64,000 nucleotides of DNA from Methylonatrum kenyense (GCF_023195885.1 NZ_JALPKO010000010.1:36665-100664); one strand, 5' to 3'; numbered from the stretch's first letter, positions 49,914 to 59,245 are shown. Translations and numbers: made by a program. Notes: generated from the letters alone by a model not told the origin.

Positions 49914-51272
49914 ATGAACGATTCGATTCAAAGTCTTGCCTACTCCGACCTGCAGCCCGGGGATTCCGCCTGCATGACGCGGCGGCTGACCTTGCAGGAG
50001 TTGCGTCAGTACGCCGGCGACGAGGAGCAGGGTGATGGCAGCCTGTTCCGTCGCCTCATGACCGGCGGCATGTGGGCCACCGCACTGGTCACCGTCGCGG
50101 TGGCCACCCGGTTGCCGGGGCTGGGCAGCCGCGTGTTGCAACAGGATGTGCGCTACACCGGCGCAATCCGGCTCGGGGAAAGCGTCGAGATCACCTTGAC
50201 CGTACGCGAGAAGCAGGAGGCCCAGCGGGTGCTGCTGGATTGTGTCTGCCGCGCCCGAGACGGCGGCACTGTGCTTGAGGGCAGTGTGCTGGTCGAGGCC
50301 CCGGAGTCTTCCCGGCCCCTGCACGGCACCGACATTGGCTCGTTGGACGATGGCCTGTCGCGGCGCCAGCTACAGCGGCTGCTGGGCCTGGCCCGCGGCC
50401 TACCGGCATTGCGCATGGCGGTGGTGCATCCGGTGGACGTGGAATCGCTCGGTGGAGCCATGGAGGCCGCGCGTCGCGGCCTGATTGAACCGGTGCTTGT
50501 GGGGCCGCAGCGTCGCGTTCGTGAGGCTGCAGAGAAGGCCGGAATCGATCTGGGCGATACCCGCCTTGTGGATACCGAGCACAGCCATGCGGCTGCCGAG
50601 AAGGCGGTGGCACTGGTCCGTGACGGCGAGGCCGGCGGATTGATGAAGGGTGCCTTGCACACCGACGAGTTCATGGGCGCCATTGTCGGTTCCGGCTCGG
50701 GAATGCGCACCGAGCGGCGCATGAGTCATGCCTGGGTGATGGACGTGCCAACCTATCCCCGGCCACTGATCATCACCGATTCGGCGCTGAATATCCGGCC
50801 GGATCTGGTGGCCAAGGCCGATATCGCGCGTAATGCCATCGAGCTGGCCCACGCCATGGGTGTCGAGACACCGCGGCTAGCGGTGCTGTCGGCCACAGAG
50901 GAGATCAATCCGCAGATCCAGTCGACGCTGGATGCCGCGGCGCTGTGCAAGATGGCGGACCGGGGTCAGATCACCGGTGGTGAGCTGGATGGCCCGCTGG
51001 CTTTCGATAACGCGATCTCCGAGGTTGCGGCCCGGACCAAGGGCATTCAATCGTCGGTGGCGGGCCGGCCGGATATCCTGCTGGCGCCGGATCTGGAATC
51101 CGCCAACATGCTTGGCAAGCAGTTGCATTACCTGGCAGATGCCGAGGCCGCCGGGATCGTCTGCGGTGCCCGTGCGCCGGTGGTGCTGACCAGCCGGGCG
51201 GATGACCGTTTTTCGCGGGTGGCGTCCTGCGCGATTGCGCTGCTGATGGCGCGGGATCAGGCCGATGGCTGA
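49914..51272 (+). CDS. Bifunctional MaoC-domain/phosphate acetyl- or butyryltransferase
   Basis: 452 residues. Residues ~1-140 form a hot-dog (MaoC-like) domain with PGDSACMTRRLTLQEL. Residues ~155-450 are a phosphotransacetylase domain with GGLMKGALHTDEFMGAIVG, SHAWVMDVPTYPRPLIITDS and GPLAFDNAIS. The fused form is the 'bifunctional enoyl-CoA hydratase/phosphate acetyltransferase' type. It makes acyl phosphate from acyl-CoA for the overlapping acetate kinase gene. ATG 49914 lies three bases after the element, and no good ribosome site is visible, so expression is probably weak or directed by the element. Confidence 0.92.
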   Translation: MNDSIQSLAYSDLQPGDSACMTRRLTLQELRQYAGDEEQGDGSLFRRLMTGGMWATALVTVAVATRLPGLGSRVLQQDVRYTGAIRLGESVEITLTVREKQEAQRVLLDCVCRARDGGTVLEGSVLVEAPESSRPLHGTDIGSLDDGLSRRQLQRLLGLARGLPALRMAVVHPVDVESLGGAMEAARRGLIEPVLVGPQRRVREAAEKAGIDLGDTRLVDTEHSHAAAEKAVALVRDGEAGGLMKGALHTDEFMGAIVGSGSGMRTERRMSHAWVMDVPTYPRPLIITDSALNIRPDLVAKADIARNAIELAHAMGVETPRLAVLSATEEINPQIQSTLDAAALCKMADRGQITGGELDGPLAFDNAISEVAARTKGIQSSVAGRPDILLAPDLESANMLGKQLHYLADAEAAGIVCGARAPVVLTSRADDRFSRVASCAIALLMARDQADG

Positions 51273-52443
51273 CCTGGTGCTGGTGGTCAACGCCGGTTCC
51301 TCCAGCATCAAGCTGGCACTGTACCGTGTGACAAGCCGTGGCCTGTCCCTGGAGGCGCGAGGTCTGGCCGAGGGCCTCGGCGGCCGTGGCCCGAGTCGCA
51401 TCCGGGTGCTCGATGGCCAGCAAACCACCCTGCTGGACGAGGCGCTGACCTCGGCCGAGCACGCGCCGGCGATCGACCGCTTGTTACGCTGGCTGGATTC
51501 CCGGGACGGCAACGATCGGCTCGTGACGGTGGGGCATCGGGTGGTCCATGGCGGGCCGGATCGCAGCGAGCCGGTGGTGCTGAATCCGGCGGTTCTGAAT
51601 GAACTCGCCTTGTTGGAACCGTTGGCGCCACTGCACCAGATGCACAATCTGGCGCCGCCGGCGCGGCTTGCCGAGACCCGTCCGGAACTGCTGCAGGTGG
51701 CCTGTTTCGATACCGCGTTCCATCGCACGCAGCCGCCGGTGGCGCAGCAGTTTGCACTGCCGCGTCGCTACACCGCGCAGGGCGTGCTGCGTTACGGGTT
51801 TCACGGTCTGTCCTACCAGTCCATCGCCGCCTGGTTGCAGCGTAACCGACCGGAACTGCATACGGGGCATATCGTGGTTGCACATCTGGGTAACGGTGCC
51901 AGCCTCTGCGGCATGCGGGCCGGTCGCAGTCTGGCCACCAGCATGGGGTTCACGGCCTTGGACGGCCTGCCGATGGGAACCCGCTGTGGCAGCCTGGATC
52001 CGGGCGTGGTGCTGTACCTGATGGACAATGAAGGACTTGGCGCCCGTGAGCTGGAGGATCTGTTGTACCGGCGCTCGGGGCTGCTCGGGGTGTCCGGCAT
52101 CAGCCAGGACATGCGCGAACTGCTGCAAAGCGGGGAAAAGGCAGCCAGTGAGGCGGTCGAGCTCTACTGCTATCGCGCGGCCCGGGAGATCGCCTCGGTG
52201 GCGACCGGCATCGGCGGGCTTGACGGTCTGGTGTTCACCGCCGGCATCGGCGAAAACGCAGCGGCGGTGCGCGAGCAGATCTGCCGTCACCTGGCCTGGT
52301 TGGGCGTGGACATGGACCGGTCCGCGAACGCCGGCAATGCGCAGACCATCAGCAGTGACGACAGCCGTGTGCCGGTGCTGGTAGTCGCCACCGATGAGGA
52401 GGCGGAGATCGCCCGCCAGGCCCTAGCGCTCGCCGCCGATTAG
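51265..52443 (+). CDS. ackA: Acetate kinase
   Basis: 392 residues. LVVNAGSSSIKLALYRV, VGHRVVHGG, FHGLSYQSI, HLGNGASLCGMRAGRS and FTALDGLPMGTRCGSLDPG are the AckA motifs in order, and FTAGIGENAAAVREQIC closes the ATP site. It converts acetyl phosphate and ADP to acetate and ATP. Overlaps the phosphotransacetylase gene by eight bases. It faces the DUF2007 gene with only eight bases between the stops. Confidence 0.95.
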   Translation: MADLVLVVNAGSSSIKLALYRVTSRGLSLEARGLAEGLGGRGPSRIRVLDGQQTTLLDEALTSAEHAPAIDRLLRWLDSRDGNDRLVTVGHRVVHGGPDRSEPVVLNPAVLNELALLEPLAPLHQMHNLAPPARLAETRPELLQVACFDTAFHRTQPPVAQQFALPRRYTAQGVLRYGFHGLSYQSIAAWLQRNRPELHTGHIVVAHLGNGASLCGMRAGRSLATSMGFTALDGLPMGTRCGSLDPGVVLYLMDNEGLGARELEDLLYRRSGLLGVSGISQDMRELLQSGEKAASEAVELYCYRAAREIASVATGIGGLDGLVFTAGIGENAAAVREQICRHLAWLGVDMDRSANAGNAQTISSDDSRVPVLVVATDEEAEIARQALALAAD

Positions 52444-52451
52444 GGTTGCGG

Positions 52452-52766
52452 TCACCTCCTTGGGCGCTCGTGGCCGCAGTTCCAGCAGGTGTCGAACTGG
52501 TGTTCCAGGCGTTCCTGGCAAGCCGGACAGGTCCAGCCGCGGCCCGGCTCGGGTTCGGCCATTGCTTCCTCGACCAGCTTCTCTGCCCGGGCGTGGTCGA
52601 TTTCACGTTCCACCCAGAGCTCCGGCCAGACCAGTGTCGGTGGCAGTTCGCCGGCACCGCCGATCAGCCCCTCATTGCGGATGAAGCAGCGCACCCCGGC
52701 GTTCTGCAGGATATTGCGCATATGGCCGACGAGGAGTGGACTGGGGGCGCTGTAAACTCGCTTCAT
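52452..52766 (-). CDS. DUF2007 protein with C-terminal zinc ribbon
   Basis: 104 residues from ATG 52766. MKRVYSAPSPLLVGHMRNIL and CFIRNEGLIGGAGELPP are typical of DUF2007, a small PII-like/ACT-like domain. The C-terminus adds CPACQERLEHQFDTCWNCG, two CxxC pairs that would bind zinc. Function is unknown; a regulatory or protein-binding role is possible. It overlaps cysQ by one base of start and stop (ATGA) and is the last gene of nudE-cysQ-DUF2007. Confidence 0.88.
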   Translation of the reverse strand: MKRVYSAPSPLLVGHMRNILQNAGVRCFIRNEGLIGGAGELPPTLVWPELWVEREIDHARAEKLVEEAMAEPEPGRGWTCPACQERLEHQFDTCWNCGHERPRR

Positions 52767-53584
52767 CACGCCACCGGTTCGGATTGCAGGCACTGCCACC
52801 AGCGGGCGTCCGGGTCGCCAACCGCAACCACATCGCGCAGTGTCAGGGAGGAGCGCTGGTTGTAGCGCAGCGGAGCCAGTTGACCCAGGTCGAGAACGCC
52901 GCCGCCGGCAGCCTCGAGAATGGCCTGCGGTGCCGCCAGGTCCCATTCCGAAATCGGACCGAGACGCGGAAACAGATCGGCTTCGCCTTCGGCTATCAGA
53001 CAGATCTTGATCGATGATCCACAGTGCAGGATTTCGTGCTCCGGCAACCGCGCCAGCATGTCCCGGACATGGGGGCGTGGCCGGCTGCGACCGAGTACCA
53101 CCCGGTAGGGTGGCGAGGCGTGGCGACGGGTCTGGATGACGCTGCGGCTGCCGTTGCGGGTCTCGTGGAAGGCGCCGATCCCGGGGCCGCCGAACCAGCT
53201 GCGGCCGTCGGTGGGCGCATGCACGACACCGAGTACCGGCCGGCCATCCTCAATCAATGCGATGTTGACCGCGAACTGACCATTGCGGCGGATGAACTCG
53301 CGGGTGCCGTCCAGCGGATCCAGCAGCCAGTAAAACGACCAGGTTTGACGCCGCCGCCAGGTCGGCACGGGCTGTTCCTCGGAGATGACCGGCAGGCTCG
53401 GTGTCAGCCGCGACAGGGCACGGATGATGAGCTGGTTGGCCGCCTCGTCGGCGGCGGTCACCGGTGAGTCATCATCCTTGCGATCGACCGTGAAGCCGCT
53501 CTGGTAGACCTCGAGGATCGAATCCCCCGCCTTGCGGGCGACGGCCAGCACTGGTTCCAACAGGGCCGGTACCGAAATGGTCAT
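52766..53584 (-). CDS. cysQ: 3'(2'),5'-bisphosphate nucleotidase
   Basis: 272 residues. Metal-binding inositol-monophosphatase motifs are DPLDGTREFI (residues ~88-97) and EWDLAAPQAILEAAGG near residue 215. SPVTAADEAANQLI and ISEEQP supply the other acidic ligands. CysQ removes PAP, the by-product of PAPS use by sulfate reduction and sulfotransferases. That fits the two sulfotransferase genes elsewhere in this window. It overlaps nudE by four bases, a common gammaproteobacterial pair. Confidence 0.95.
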   Translation of the reverse strand: MTISVPALLEPVLAVARKAGDSILEVYQSGFTVDRKDDDSPVTAADEAANQLIIRALSRLTPSLPVISEEQPVPTWRRRQTWSFYWLLDPLDGTREFIRRNGQFAVNIALIEDGRPVLGVVHAPTDGRSWFGGPGIGAFHETRNGSRSVIQTRRHASPPYRVVLGRSRPRPHVRDMLARLPEHEILHCGSSIKICLIAEGEADLFPRLGPISEWDLAAPQAILEAAGGGVLDLGQLAPLRYNQRSSLTLRDVVAVGDPDARWWQCLQSEPVA

Positions 53585-54147
53585 TCGGCATCCTCCCGAC
53601 GTTGCGCCAGGTGACGCTGGGTCAGGCTGAGAGCGGCAATCGAGCGTCCTTCGGTGAACTCCGAGTCTGCCATCAGCAGCTCGTCCAGGCGGGCAAGCGG
53701 GTAGCGGACGACCTCGATGGACTCCGGTTCATCACCAGGGAGCCGTTTCTCGTAGAGATCCTCGGCCAGCATGATCTGGGTACGATGGCCCAGATAACCC
53801 GGCGCCAGGCTCACCGCTTTCAACGGCGTTATGCGGCGGGCACCGTAACCGACCTCTTCCATGAGTTCCCGGTTGCTGGCCTCCTCGAAGCTTTCGCCGG
53901 GCTCGACGCGCCCCTTGGGCAGGCCAAGCTCGTAGCGTTCCAGGCCCACGCCATACTCCCGAACCAGCAGCACGGTTTCCTCATCCAGCAGCGGCACGAT
54001 GATGACGGCGCCGACTGCGCCCGAGCCACGCAGGCGTTCGTATTCGACTTCTGTACCGTTGCTGAAGCGCAGCTTGACGGCTTCAATACGAAACAGGCGC
54101 GAGCGCGCGACGATGCGGCTGTCGAGAATCTCCGGTTTTTTCGGCAT
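53581..54147 (-). CDS. nudE: ADP-sugar/ADP-compound Nudix hydrolase NudE
   Basis: 188 residues. The Nudix box runs GRVEPGESFEEASNRELMEE then VGYGA, with all conserved Glu residues. LAPGYLGHRTQIMLAEDLY downstream and ERYELGLPKG upstream match NudE, which hydrolyses ADP-ribose, Ap3A and NADH. It is the first gene of nudE-cysQ-DUF2007. The start ATG 54147 follows AGTCCC without a strong ribosome site. Confidence 0.93.
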   Translation of the reverse strand: MPKKPEILDSRIVARSRLFRIEAVKLRFSNGTEVEYERLRGSGAVGAVIIVPLLDEETVLLVREYGVGLERYELGLPKGRVEPGESFEEASNRELMEEVGYGARRITPLKAVSLAPGYLGHRTQIMLAEDLYEKRLPGDEPESIEVVRYPLARLDELLMADSEFTEGRSIAALSLTQRHLAQRREDAE

Positions 54148-54244
54148 AGGGACTGACCTGCGGTGGAAGGACTGTCGCCAACTGGGGGTTAATGACTGCT
54201 GTCATCAGTGCCCCCCATTCTACACAGTCCGATGCCGCTGGCAG

Positions 54245-54550
54245 TCAGAGCGGGATGATTTCGTAATGACCGGTCGGTACCACGGATCTCGTGAGTTCCG
54301 AATTCTTCGGTGTCAATGGTCTGGTCCGCTGGCCATCTCCCGGGACGATGATCTGTCCACGGGCGTCCTGCCGCAGGGTAAGTACGGCACGGTCTGCGCG
54401 CCGTTGTTCCGCGGCGGCGATCGAGGGCCGTTCGGTTTCCGGCAAGCCGGGTTCGTCGGCCAGGGCCGGATGCTCGGCGGCGAAGAGTGCTGGCCCCTGG
54501 ACCAGGGCAATACCGAGAACTGCCGCAAAGCACTGCGTGGTAATGCGCAT
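54245..54550 (-). CDS. Small secreted hypothetical protein
   Basis: 101 residues from ATG 54550, behind AGAGGGAAGGG on the minus strand. The frame is open to 54640, but without a ribosome site. MRITTQCFAAVLGIALVQG then PALFAAEHP is a clear signal peptide, cut probably after an Ala near residue 24. The mature part is Pro- and charge-rich with SIAAAEQRRADRAVLTLRQD and no known domain. It lies downstream of gspN on the same strand; a 19-base palindrome lies just upstream. Confidence 0.7.
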   Translation of the reverse strand: MRITTQCFAAVLGIALVQGPALFAAEHPALADEPGLPETERPSIAAAEQRRADRAVLTLRQDARGQIIVPGDGQRTRPLTPKNSELTRSVVPTGHYEIIPL

Positions 54551-54589
54551 TGCCCTTCCCTCTGACGCCGGTGTTCGAGTGTAGTTAGG

Positions 54590-54608
54590 TTGTACAAGGT
54601 GTGTACAA
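54590..54608. promoter_or_regulatory. Perfect 7-5-7 palindrome upstream of the small secreted protein gene
   Basis: TTGTACA, five bases, TGTACAA. On the minus strand TTGTAC could also act as a -35 box. The symmetry and the place (40 bases before the start) suggest an operator; the regulator is unknown. Confidence 0.45.
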
Positions 54609-54679
54609 CAATAAGATAGCGGAATGAGGTTCGGCGTCAAGTGCCCTGGTACGGGCGACGCAGGTACCGCGCGGCGTGG

Positions 54680-55504
54680 CTACTGGATGTCGCCCCGGAA
54701 GCCGAAGGGGTCGGCCAGATTGCCCTGGAAGCGAACCTGGTTTTCTGCCGTCGGCTCCGGCAGCCCGGCGAAGCGCATGTTCTCGATCAGCGCCGGATCA
54801 GCGCCGTCCAGGGCCTGCATGATGATCTCGCCGCGGATATCGCCGCTGCCCGGCAGCAATGTGATCTCGCCCTCCAGTCTCAGAACCGCCTCGATATCCT
54901 GCAACTGCCCCTGCAGGCGGTCCTGGTCTCCCTCGATGCGCAGGGCATAACTGCCGAGTTCCACCGGATCAGCCAGCGTGAAACCGCCTTCAATCCAGTT
55001 CAACAGGCCGCGAATCTCGCGCAGGCTGCCATCGGCGTCGATGCGCACGTGCTCGAGGAAGGCATCGAAGCGACCATCCACGTCGACCGGGAGTCTGCCC
55101 TGGTCGGCGAGCCGCAGCACCTGCGCGACCGGCAGGTCCGCTCGCAGATCCTGCAGTTGCAGATCGCGTCGGGGTCCGCTGGAGGCCCGGCCCTGAATGC
55201 GCCCTTGCTCGGCACGCAGCGAAAAATCCACAGTGGCCCGGGCCGACAGCAACCGTGCGGGCAGGAAGCGCCAGCGGAGATCATGGAAAACCTCGTCCTG
55301 ATAGTGCAGGCGGGCGGCGCGGCCATTCCAGGCCGAGCCGCTCGGCCCTTCAAGCCGGACCGGCAGGTCCTGGCCGAACCATTGCCAGGCTTGAGCCGCC
55401 GGCAGCCGCACGATCAGCGCAATCAGGAAGCTCAGCAGGCCTAGCAGGACCAGACCTGCAACCAGCTGGCGTTGCCGGCGGCTGTCGGGGCGCTCCACTG
55501 TCAC
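54680..55504 (-). CDS. gspN: Type II secretion system protein N
   Basis: 274 residues. One N-terminal membrane helix (LVAGLVLLGLLSFLIALIV) is followed by a beta-rich periplasmic region with PVRLEGPSGSAWNGRAARL, the typical GspN start. The last gene of the gsp operon in this order, overlapping gspM by four bases. GspN is absent from some systems; its exact role in the inner-membrane platform is not settled. Confidence 0.92.
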   Translation of the reverse strand: MTVERPDSRRQRQLVAGLVLLGLLSFLIALIVRLPAAQAWQWFGQDLPVRLEGPSGSAWNGRAARLHYQDEVFHDLRWRFLPARLLSARATVDFSLRAEQGRIQGRASSGPRRDLQLQDLRADLPVAQVLRLADQGRLPVDVDGRFDAFLEHVRIDADGSLREIRGLLNWIEGGFTLADPVELGSYALRIEGDQDRLQGQLQDIEAVLRLEGEITLLPGSGDIRGEIIMQALDGADPALIENMRFAGLPEPTAENQVRFQGNLADPFGFRGDIQ

Positions 55505-55992
55505 GCGCCACCCGGTTCCAGCATCAGTTGCGCATCGACCCGGCCACCGAGATCCGACTGCTGCAGGCTTAGTTGTCCCACCCGGATGCCGTAACGGCTT
55601 TGCAGGGCGCCGATCCAGTCCACCAGCTCGTCGAAGGCGATCTGTTCAAAGACAATGCGGGCGCCGCCTTCGCCACTGGGTTCAACGCGTTGCAGCACGT
55701 CGCCCAGGCCGGCTTCGCGGGCGTGGCTGTCAGCCAGCGCGAACAGTGCCTGCTCCGGGTCCTCGCTGTCGATCATTTGTTCGACGCCACCCAGGGCGCG
55801 GATCTGGCTGACGGCGCCGTGGCTCCAGTCGAGCAGTGCCTGTCGCTCCTCGACGTCCCCGGCAAGCTGGGCGGTGTCCTCGCGCAACGGCTGCCAGAGC
55901 ACGAAATAGAACAGGATGACGCCCAGGCTGATGCCGCCAAGCAGCAGGGTGCGGCGTTCACGCGGTGCCAGTTCCTGCCACCATTGCCTCAC
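55501..55992 (-). CDS. gspM: Type II secretion system protein M
   Basis: 163 residues. LAPRERRTLLLGGISLGVIL then FYFVLWQPL is the short cytoplasmic start and the single membrane helix. The periplasmic part is a coiled stretch followed by a ferredoxin-like domain. GspM binds GspL in the inner-membrane platform. It overlaps both neighbours by four bases. Confidence 0.92.
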   Translation of the reverse strand: MRQWWQELAPRERRTLLLGGISLGVILFYFVLWQPLREDTAQLAGDVEERQALLDWSHGAVSQIRALGGVEQMIDSEDPEQALFALADSHAREAGLGDVLQRVEPSGEGGARIVFEQIAFDELVDWIGALQSRYGIRVGQLSLQQSDLGGRVDAQLMLEPGGA

Positions 55993-57212
55993 GAGGAGGA
56001 CCTCCGCACCAGCAGGCGACCCTGCACCGCCTCGTTGCCGCTGCTGGCGGAGCGGACCTCGGCACTGATGCCGTTGGCCGCATTCAGTTGGCGGCTCAGC
56101 CGATCGATCTGTTGCAGGCTATCGCCCTGCAATTCGATTTCCAGATTGCCGCCGCGCCAGCTCATGCCGCTAAGCGTGATGGCTTCGTCCTGGCGCAGGA
56201 TCGGGCCGATCAGCCGCAGCGTCTCGAGCAGGCCGTCGCCGTGATCCGGTCCATCACCGGCCTCCAGCTGACCAAGCCGGGTCTGCAGGCGGTCCCGGGC
56301 CTGGCGTACATCGGTGGCCTGAGGGAAGACTTCGCGCAGCGTCTCCAGCACGGCCGCATCCAGTGCCGCCAGCTCGGCCCGGAGTTGGCGCTGTTCCAGC
56401 ACCAGCGAGCCGCTCAGCAGGACCATCCAGGCGACAAACAGTGCCGCGACGGCGGCCCAGGGACGAAGCAGGCTGCGATCGATCCGGTTGTTCGCATAAT
56501 CCCCCTGCAGCAGGTTGATGGCATGCGGGTCGCGGCTGTGCGCCGCCAGCCAGTCGCGCGGCGCCTGCAGGGCTTCGGGCTGCAACGGCAGCGCGGTGTC
56601 GTCCAGGTCCTCCGGCAGCGCACCCGCATGCAGCAGGCGGATTTCCTGTGGCGCGTCCTCGCCGGCCTCCTCCAGTGCGGCGTCCAACAGCACGGCGAGG
56701 GTCTCATGGTCAGCGGCGAAGCCGGCTTGTTGCCCCGTTCGCACCACGGCCTGTCCGGCATGCAGCAGGGCGCACCAGTGGTCCGAGGCCAGTGGCAGAC
56801 AGAGGGTTTCGGGGATCAGGCGTTGCAGCGTTATCCCCAGCTCGGCGAGCCGCTGTTGCCAGCGGTCGAGCCAGTCGCGCTCGACCACCGCCACGCCCCA
56901 GGCGCCTTCGGTATCGCGCTGGCCAAGGGCGAAATGCAGCGTGTCGACATCATCGGCGAGCTGATCTTCCATGGCGTAGGGCAGCGCCTGCAACAGCTTC
57001 TGCCTGCTGCGGGTCGGCACGCGGGCCTTCGCCAGCAGTACCCGGGTGCCCGCGGCAAGACCGGTGGCCGGACTGGCGGTCAACTCCGCGGGCAGGGCCT
57101 CATCGCCCACCAGAACGCCACGCTCCAGCACGCGCTCCGCCTGGTCGAGTTGCAGCCAGTGCAGCGGACCATCCGGATCGTCACCGAGAAACAGAATCAG
57201 TCGTTCGGCCAT
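55989..57212 (-). CDS. gspL: Type II secretion system protein L
   Basis: 407 residues. The cytoplasmic actin-like domain (residues ~1-240) begins MAERLILFLGDD and has VLLAKARVPTRSRQKLLQAL. A membrane helix PWAAVAALFVAWMVLLSGSL lies near residue 250, and the periplasmic ferredoxin-like domain follows. GspL links the ATPase GspE to the membrane platform. 52 bases separate it from gspK, the largest gap in this part of the operon. Confidence 0.93.
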   Translation of the reverse strand: MAERLILFLGDDPDGPLHWLQLDQAERVLERGVLVGDEALPAELTASPATGLAAGTRVLLAKARVPTRSRQKLLQALPYAMEDQLADDVDTLHFALGQRDTEGAWGVAVVERDWLDRWQQRLAELGITLQRLIPETLCLPLASDHWCALLHAGQAVVRTGQQAGFAADHETLAVLLDAALEEAGEDAPQEIRLLHAGALPEDLDDTALPLQPEALQAPRDWLAAHSRDPHAINLLQGDYANNRIDRSLLRPWAAVAALFVAWMVLLSGSLVLEQRQLRAELAALDAAVLETLREVFPQATDVRQARDRLQTRLGQLEAGDGPDHGDGLLETLRLIGPILRQDEAITLSGMSWRGGNLEIELQGDSLQQIDRLSRQLNAANGISAEVRSASSGNEAVQGRLLVRRSSS

Positions 57213-57264
57213 GAATGTGATTGCTCGTTGTGCGTTCGCTACCTAACAGCTCAACTTTAGTTTC

Positions 57265-58215
57265 TCAGAGAAAGCCCTGTCGGCGTAGTACCGGTCGCGC
57301 CGTGCCGGTATCGCCACGGAACACCAGGGTTTCGCCCCGCAGCGCGGTGTTGCCCAGCCGGACCTCGACCCGCATCAGGAACCAGTTGCTGCCCACCGCC
57401 AACAGGTTCTCGGCGACTTCGCGGCCGGCCAGTACCTCGTGCTGCATGAAATCGGCGACGTCCGGATGGCCATCCGGCGGCCGGGCGTCGATCAGCGCCT
57501 GGGCGTCGTCCACGGACAGGCCGTCCGCGATCGTCTGTAGCACCTCCGGCGGCGCCGTGTTGACATTCACCGAGGTTGCCTCCGGCAAGGCGGCCAGGAA
57601 TGGTTCCAGCCGCTCATAGGCCTCGGCCTCCATGTCGCGCACCAGCCGGAGCTCGGTAATGCTGGCCATGGGCTGGTTGGCGGTGCGGTAGGGTGGATCC
57701 AGCCGGCTGTAGTAATCGTCCTCGGCGCCATCCGGGAAACGCACTTCCGTGTCCGGATCGATCCAGTCGGCCACAGCCGGCACGATCGAGGGGTCGACGT
57801 CCAGGCTGGTGAACAACCGGCTCAGGCGCAGCGCCTCCGGCTCCACCAGTTCGCCGGTGGCGCCAACCAGTCCGTTGACGTTCAGTCGCGACTGCATGTC
57901 CTCGATGCGGATGGTCAGGCTGACGTCCTCGAACGGCGGCGGCGTGATCGGCTGCGCCCAGAACTCGTTCAGGTGATCGACCGCATCGCCTTCGCGGCGG
58001 TCGTCCAGCAGCAGTTCCATGGTCCAGTCCTCTGCTGCGCGGATGAAGGTCTGCGCCTGTTCCCGCTCGACCAGGTTCTGGGTGCGCCGGATGTCGTAGA
58101 GCTGGCGGCCCATCAGTTGCACCGCCATGATCGTGGCGATGGCGACCACCAACAGCGCGGTAACCAGGGCCACGCCCCGTTGCCGCCGGTAGATTCCGGA
58201 TGGCGTTCGACTCAT
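57265..58215 (-). CDS. gspK: Type II secretion minor pseudopilin K
   Basis: 316 residues from ATG 58215. The prepilin signal is RRQRGVALVTALL, cut after Gly14; Glu at +5 is absent, as is usual for GspK, which caps the tip. The large alpha-helical insert has LNVNGLV and VNVNTAPPEVLQTIADGLS. It forms the tip complex with GspI and GspJ. The longer open frame upstream overlaps gspJ and gspI and is not used. Confidence 0.95.
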   Translation of the reverse strand: MSRTPSGIYRRQRGVALVTALLVVAIATIMAVQLMGRQLYDIRRTQNLVEREQAQTFIRAAEDWTMELLLDDRREGDAVDHLNEFWAQPITPPPFEDVSLTIRIEDMQSRLNVNGLVGATGELVEPEALRLSRLFTSLDVDPSIVPAVADWIDPDTEVRFPDGAEDDYYSRLDPPYRTANQPMASITELRLVRDMEAEAYERLEPFLAALPEATSVNVNTAPPEVLQTIADGLSVDDAQALIDARPPDGHPDVADFMQHEVLAGREVAENLLAVGSNWFLMRVEVRLGNTALRGETLVFRGDTGTARPVLRRQGFL

Positions 58216-58829
58216 GGCTGCATCGCCATGGGGTCGGGTGGCATCTGAACCAGACGCCGGATCTCGCCCAGGTCGTCCAGCAGCAGGGTGACTTCCACTG
58301 CCCGCGGCAGCGGCGCCATCTGCGGCGCGACGCCGGCGGGGGGCCAGACCTCGACCCATTCCTCGTCTTCGCCGAGAAAGCGCAGGCTGATCTCTTCGAC
58401 CAGATCCAGCACCGCTTCCTCGCGTACTGGCGGATCCTGGCTCTGGTCCAGCACCTGCCAGCTCATGCGGATCAGTTGCCCGTCCTCTACCCGATAGCCG
58501 AGCCGTTGCAACTCGCTGCGCACGGCACCCAGCGGGTTCGGTCGGCCCGCGCGGGTCCATTCCAGCGCCGCCAGGTCGTCGCTGAGCATCGTCGCCCTTT
58601 GGTCGCCGAAGGGATCGCGAATACTGCGCGGCGCCGCCTGTTGGAGGTCGCGGTCGAACATGCTGATCGCGCGCTGCACGGCATCCAGCCGGTCGGCGCT
58701 GCTCTCCACCAGTACGCGGTTGTCGATCAGCAGCCGCAGGCCGCCATAGGCAATCACCGACACCACGGCGAAGATTGCCAGCGAGACCATCAGTTCGATC
58801 AGGGTGAAGCCGCCACCACGCCGTCGCAT
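58212..58829 (-). CDS. gspJ: Type II secretion minor pseudopilin J
   Basis: 205 residues. The prepilin signal RRRGGGFTLIELMVSLAIFA is cut before Phe8 with Glu at +5. DRDLQQAAPRSIRD and the beta-rich C-terminal part follow. It joins GspI and GspK in the pseudopilus tip. It overlaps gspK by four bases and abuts gspI. Confidence 0.95.
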   Translation of the reverse strand: MRRRGGGFTLIELMVSLAIFAVVSVIAYGGLRLLIDNRVLVESSADRLDAVQRAISMFDRDLQQAAPRSIRDPFGDQRATMLSDDLAALEWTRAGRPNPLGAVRSELQRLGYRVEDGQLIRMSWQVLDQSQDPPVREEAVLDLVEEISLRFLGEDEEWVEVWPPAGVAPQMAPLPRAVEVTLLLDDLGEIRRLVQMPPDPMAMQP

Positions 58830-59245
58830 CAGAGGCCCTCGTCGTCCGGCGGTGCCGGCGGTATGTCCATTTCCTGGCGTTCCGGGTCTGCGAGCAGGGC
58901 GGTGAGGACGGTAATTGCGTCCGTATCGTCAGGATCACTGAAAATGCGGATGTCCACGCGCCGTAGCGCCGGGTTGGGTGTGCTCTGAATCTCTGCCTCC
59001 CAGTACCAGTCGCGCTCGGCCATGCGGGTCTCGCCGTCGCGGTCTTCGGTTTCCCAGACACGATCGATGCGCAGTTCGGTGAGGACATTGGAGGCGACCC
59101 AGCTCGCCAGCGTACGGTCCCGAAGCTGCACGGCATTGCCGGTCATCTCCGAGCTGGCCTTGATAATCGCGGCCATCGCGACACCCAGCACGGCGACTGC
59201 AACCAGCACTTCCAGCAGCGTGAAGCCTTGCTGCCGGCGGATCAC
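58829..59245 (-). CDS. gspI: Type II secretion minor pseudopilin I
   Basis: 138 residues from GTG 59245, which overlaps the gspH stop (GTGA). MIRRQQGFTLLEVLVAVAVL is the prepilin signal (cut after Gly7, Glu at +5), and LASWVASNVLTELRID is the usual GspI block. The open frame continues to 59539, but it lies within gspH. Confidence 0.95.
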   Translation of the reverse strand: MIRRQQGFTLLEVLVAVAVLGVAMAAIIKASSEMTGNAVQLRDRTLASWVASNVLTELRIDRVWETEDRDGETRMAERDWYWEAEIQSTPNPALRRVDIRIFSDPDDTDAITVLTALLADPERQEMDIPPAPPDDEGL

